Of a stretch of DNA of 64,000 nucleotides, positions 61,487-64,000 are shown in pieces. The notes under the pieces are model-generated. The model ran no database searches. It saw only the letters and a program-made list of their open reading frames with translations, and was not told where the DNA came from. The number at the start of each line of letters is the position of its first letter. Within the stretch, counting starts at the first letter, position 1. Source of the stretch: Hyalella azteca. Taxonomy: Eukaryota > Arthropoda > Malacostraca > Amphipoda > Hyalellidae. A program made the translations under genes and the position numbers. The DNA is taken from contig NW_025933076.1 of the NCBI RefSeq assembly GCF_000764305.2, forward strand, positions 158,484 through 222,483, written 5' to 3'.

Positions 61487-61640
61487 AAAAAATATAATTC
61501 AGTACTCACTGCAGTGAGTGACAGAGAGCGCATTTTCTCGTCGACGAAAACATGAGGTCACGGACGGACGGACAGACAGACAGACTGACATGGCGAGCAC
61601 AATAGTGCATTTTTTCCATAAATGAGAAAATGCGCTAAAA
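61487..61640 (+). mobile_element. Dispersed short foldback element, copy 3
   Basis: It carries the perfect palindrome ACTCACTGCAGTGAGT, then AGAGCGCATTTTCTCGTCGA, a GGAC/GACA core, GCGAGCACAATAG and GAGAAAATGCGCT. It is in the same orientation as the copy at 44.5 kb and opposite to that at 38.7 kb. Confidence 0.8.
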
Positions 61641-64000
61641 AGCGCGAATATGTGATTGCAAAAATCGCGAAACTTGAATAACTCATAAATGACAAAAGGA
61701 GAAAGCACTATTAACAATTAAATTTCGTATTAGTTATCTTACTTACTGAAATACCAATACTTGTATTAAACTTCATAAGGGAGGTCTATATTTAACACAA
61801 TGCATTTGACATTTTCTTTTACTTCGCTTTGAAGCATCATCGTCATTTGGGTAAAACTTACTTTGAACTTAGCAATTATGACGTAAACTTAATGAAATGA
61901 GTTTAATTGAGAATCAAAGTCGGAAATAAAAATTTTAAATTTTTTGGTTTATCAATAAAATTAATTCATAAAAAATTATTATTCAAATTTTTATTTAAAA
62001 TATCGTAATTTAGAACTTTGATCGTCTTTTGAACCTAATCTTAGCTTTTCTATTCGCTACAGATAACTATAGAAATAAATTGTTTATAAATCAGGACAGT
62101 TTATGCATTTAAAATTGGGTCAGTTTAAAATGTTGTTTCTTTAGCATTTATTTCAAATACAAGGTAAGATTTTGTGCTGGAACTACAAACTGTGGCTGTG
62201 AATCCACAGTCCATCACGTGCTGGTCAGGATATTACGTGGATCTAGAATGGCATTCGTGGTGGAGGAATACAAGGGGGAGGAAGAGGGTGAATCAGGAAG
62301 TTTAAAATGTTATTCTCAAATCGGTAGCTCTCACTGCAATTGATAATAAGTAACTTCATTCATCAAACCGCATGCCAAATAACTGGATAAGGGATTCTTA
62401 TATTTCCCAGGCTATCCCAGACAACGCCCGGCAAGCCTGCTTAAATTGTTGCTTAAAAAATCGGAATTAGTTGCAATACTTTGCGCATACATTTTTTTCA
62501 TGTCTTTGCCTCACTTAAAAAAGACCGCAAAATGTAGTAAAGCATTCAAGTGCAAAAGTTTTGTCATGCATGAATGAAACCACCGACTTATAATGCGAAA
62601 GATAAAATTAAGCGTAATATAATGTATGCGTTAAATTTTATTTTACGCCCTCTTTGAGACTTCCTGCAAGGTTGACGTGATATGAGTCGTCTCTCTATTA
62701 TTAGCTATTAGTGACCCAATTGAGATCATCCTCCGTCCGTTGTCTTTAATGCACAGGCGACAGTTTGGGACCGTGACATGCAAGGGACAAAATAATTTAA
62801 TAAAACTTCGTTGCTGGAGTGTTTGCTTCTGAATTTTATTTTATTTATTATGCTTTTTTGCAGGTTTCCTAGATTTTTGTAGAATTACAGTTGCTTACGC
62901 GCCTAAGCCTGCTCGAGTCGCATGTGGGCATCTAAAAAGTGAAATCTCAATGTAAAACAACTACGATAAAATGATACCGAGGGTTCAAGTTATAATTTTC
63001 CTCTCAATTTCGACCAGAAATAAGCAAAGCGATACAATAAACCAAAAATATCGAACAAAATTACTTTAAAAAAGGATTTGTAGGTGCTTTGAAGACTGCT
63101 ATACAAGGAATAATTAAAATAAGGTTTTAATATATTTTAAGTTTTGAGCGAGTTTGAAGCTCTTCGTTTTTTCCACGCCAATTTTATGGTTATTTGGACC
63201 TGGGCTTCTTACAGGGACTTATTCCATCACTGAAATATGTGAATGAACCCAGATTGAAGTTATTGAATTACACATCCTGCATGGGTCCCTTGAGCTCAAA
63301 AATTCGCTATAAGGGCGAATATTATAACAACAACCAAATTCGAGTGCATCGCATTGGCCGAGTAATGAGAAAATCATGCCATAAAATTATAATACTACTA
63401 GGTTTTAACGTACACTAGTAGCTATTAGTATTAGATGGTAGAATTTTCTTGATGAAACACGTACGAATAATTATTATTAATTAGTAGGTATTAACGTCCA
63501 ATTCTCATGCACAATGCGCGGTAAAGTCTAACTGCAATTGAAAGACTTTGCAGTTAAATATGGCAATACACCATCACAGTTTAAAAGTATTTCAACTATT
63601 TTTCACTCCGTCATTATAAATTTCAATAAAAATAATTGTCTACTAAGTACTCCGGTTACGTGCCACAAATTGGATGCATTAGGTGACTAGCAGCATTAAA
63701 CAAAATGTCAGGGCACATTTTAATGTAATATGATTTTAAATACGCGAATAGAGTCTATTCCAAGATCTATTACTCTTCACCTCACATCAGCGCTAATATT
63801 TATCTTCCAGATAATATTACTTCTATCTGAATTGATATGAAATTACTTATGCTTTGATATGTACATCTTTGTGGCTATATTTAAATGCTAATAATTCATG
63901 AGAAGAAAGCTGGTCATGATTCCATCAGGACGAAAAACTCAATAAAGAACATATTACTTTTCTGTTTAGTTCCGTGAAACCGGCTTGAAATTCTCCTCAA
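61641..64000. other. Non-coding stretch to window end
   Basis: AT-rich DNA. A strong acceptor (ATGCTTTTTTGCAG, ending near 62863) leads into a 29-codon open frame followed by a stop and, about 85 bp on, an AATAAA. It is too short to call and is noted as a finding. The frame 63194-63418 has no support. Confidence 0.45.

Overview
The window looks like AT-rich, gene-poor nuclear DNA of an animal, most likely an arthropod. The reasons are that coding sequence occurs only as isolated exon-like blocks with GT-AG borders. The mobile elements are eukaryotic (a Tc1/mariner-type element and a non-LTR retrotransposon fragment), and minisatellites are abundant. There are no bacterial-type gene clusters. 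A crustacean is possible, but nothing in the sequence settles this.

Layout. 1-12 kb: a good internal exon on the minus strand (1812-1941), a 1.1 kb foldback element (5989-7098) and a 28-bp minisatellite at 8.1-8.4 kb. 13.4-14.9 kb: a second, longer 28-bp minisatellite, interrupted by a truncated non-LTR retrotransposon. That retrotransposon carries an N and a sequencing-library adapter (13881-13916), so this spot is misassembled. 16.7-17.2 kb and 20.3-20.8 kb: further minisatellites. 24597-25261: the last coding exon of an unrecognised plus-strand gene with a His-rich, Ser/Thr/Pro-rich tail. 30.4-35.0 kb: two more repeat arrays. 36.5-37.5 kb: two exon-like blocks on the minus strand. 39.8-43.3 kb: a tandem duplication (A1-B1-A2-insert-B2) in which the B copies are nearly identical and the A copies have diverged. 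45.4-45.7 kb: a 34-bp array. 53.6-55.9 kb: a full-length, intronless, glutaminyl-tRNA-synthetase-like reading frame with four in-frame TAG/TAA codons and no frameshift. 57.2-58.5 kb: a mariner-type element with both terminal repeats and a dead transposase. A dispersed short foldback family occurs at 38.7, 44.5 and 61.5 kb.

The genes do not form a functional unit. The exon-like blocks belong to at least two, probably three, large-intron genes on both strands, most of whose exons lie outside the window or are too short to recognise. The strongest points for a second look are the GlnRS-like frame with only TAR stops, the adapter-bearing chimera at 13.9 kb, and the mosaic duplication at 39.8-43.3 kb.
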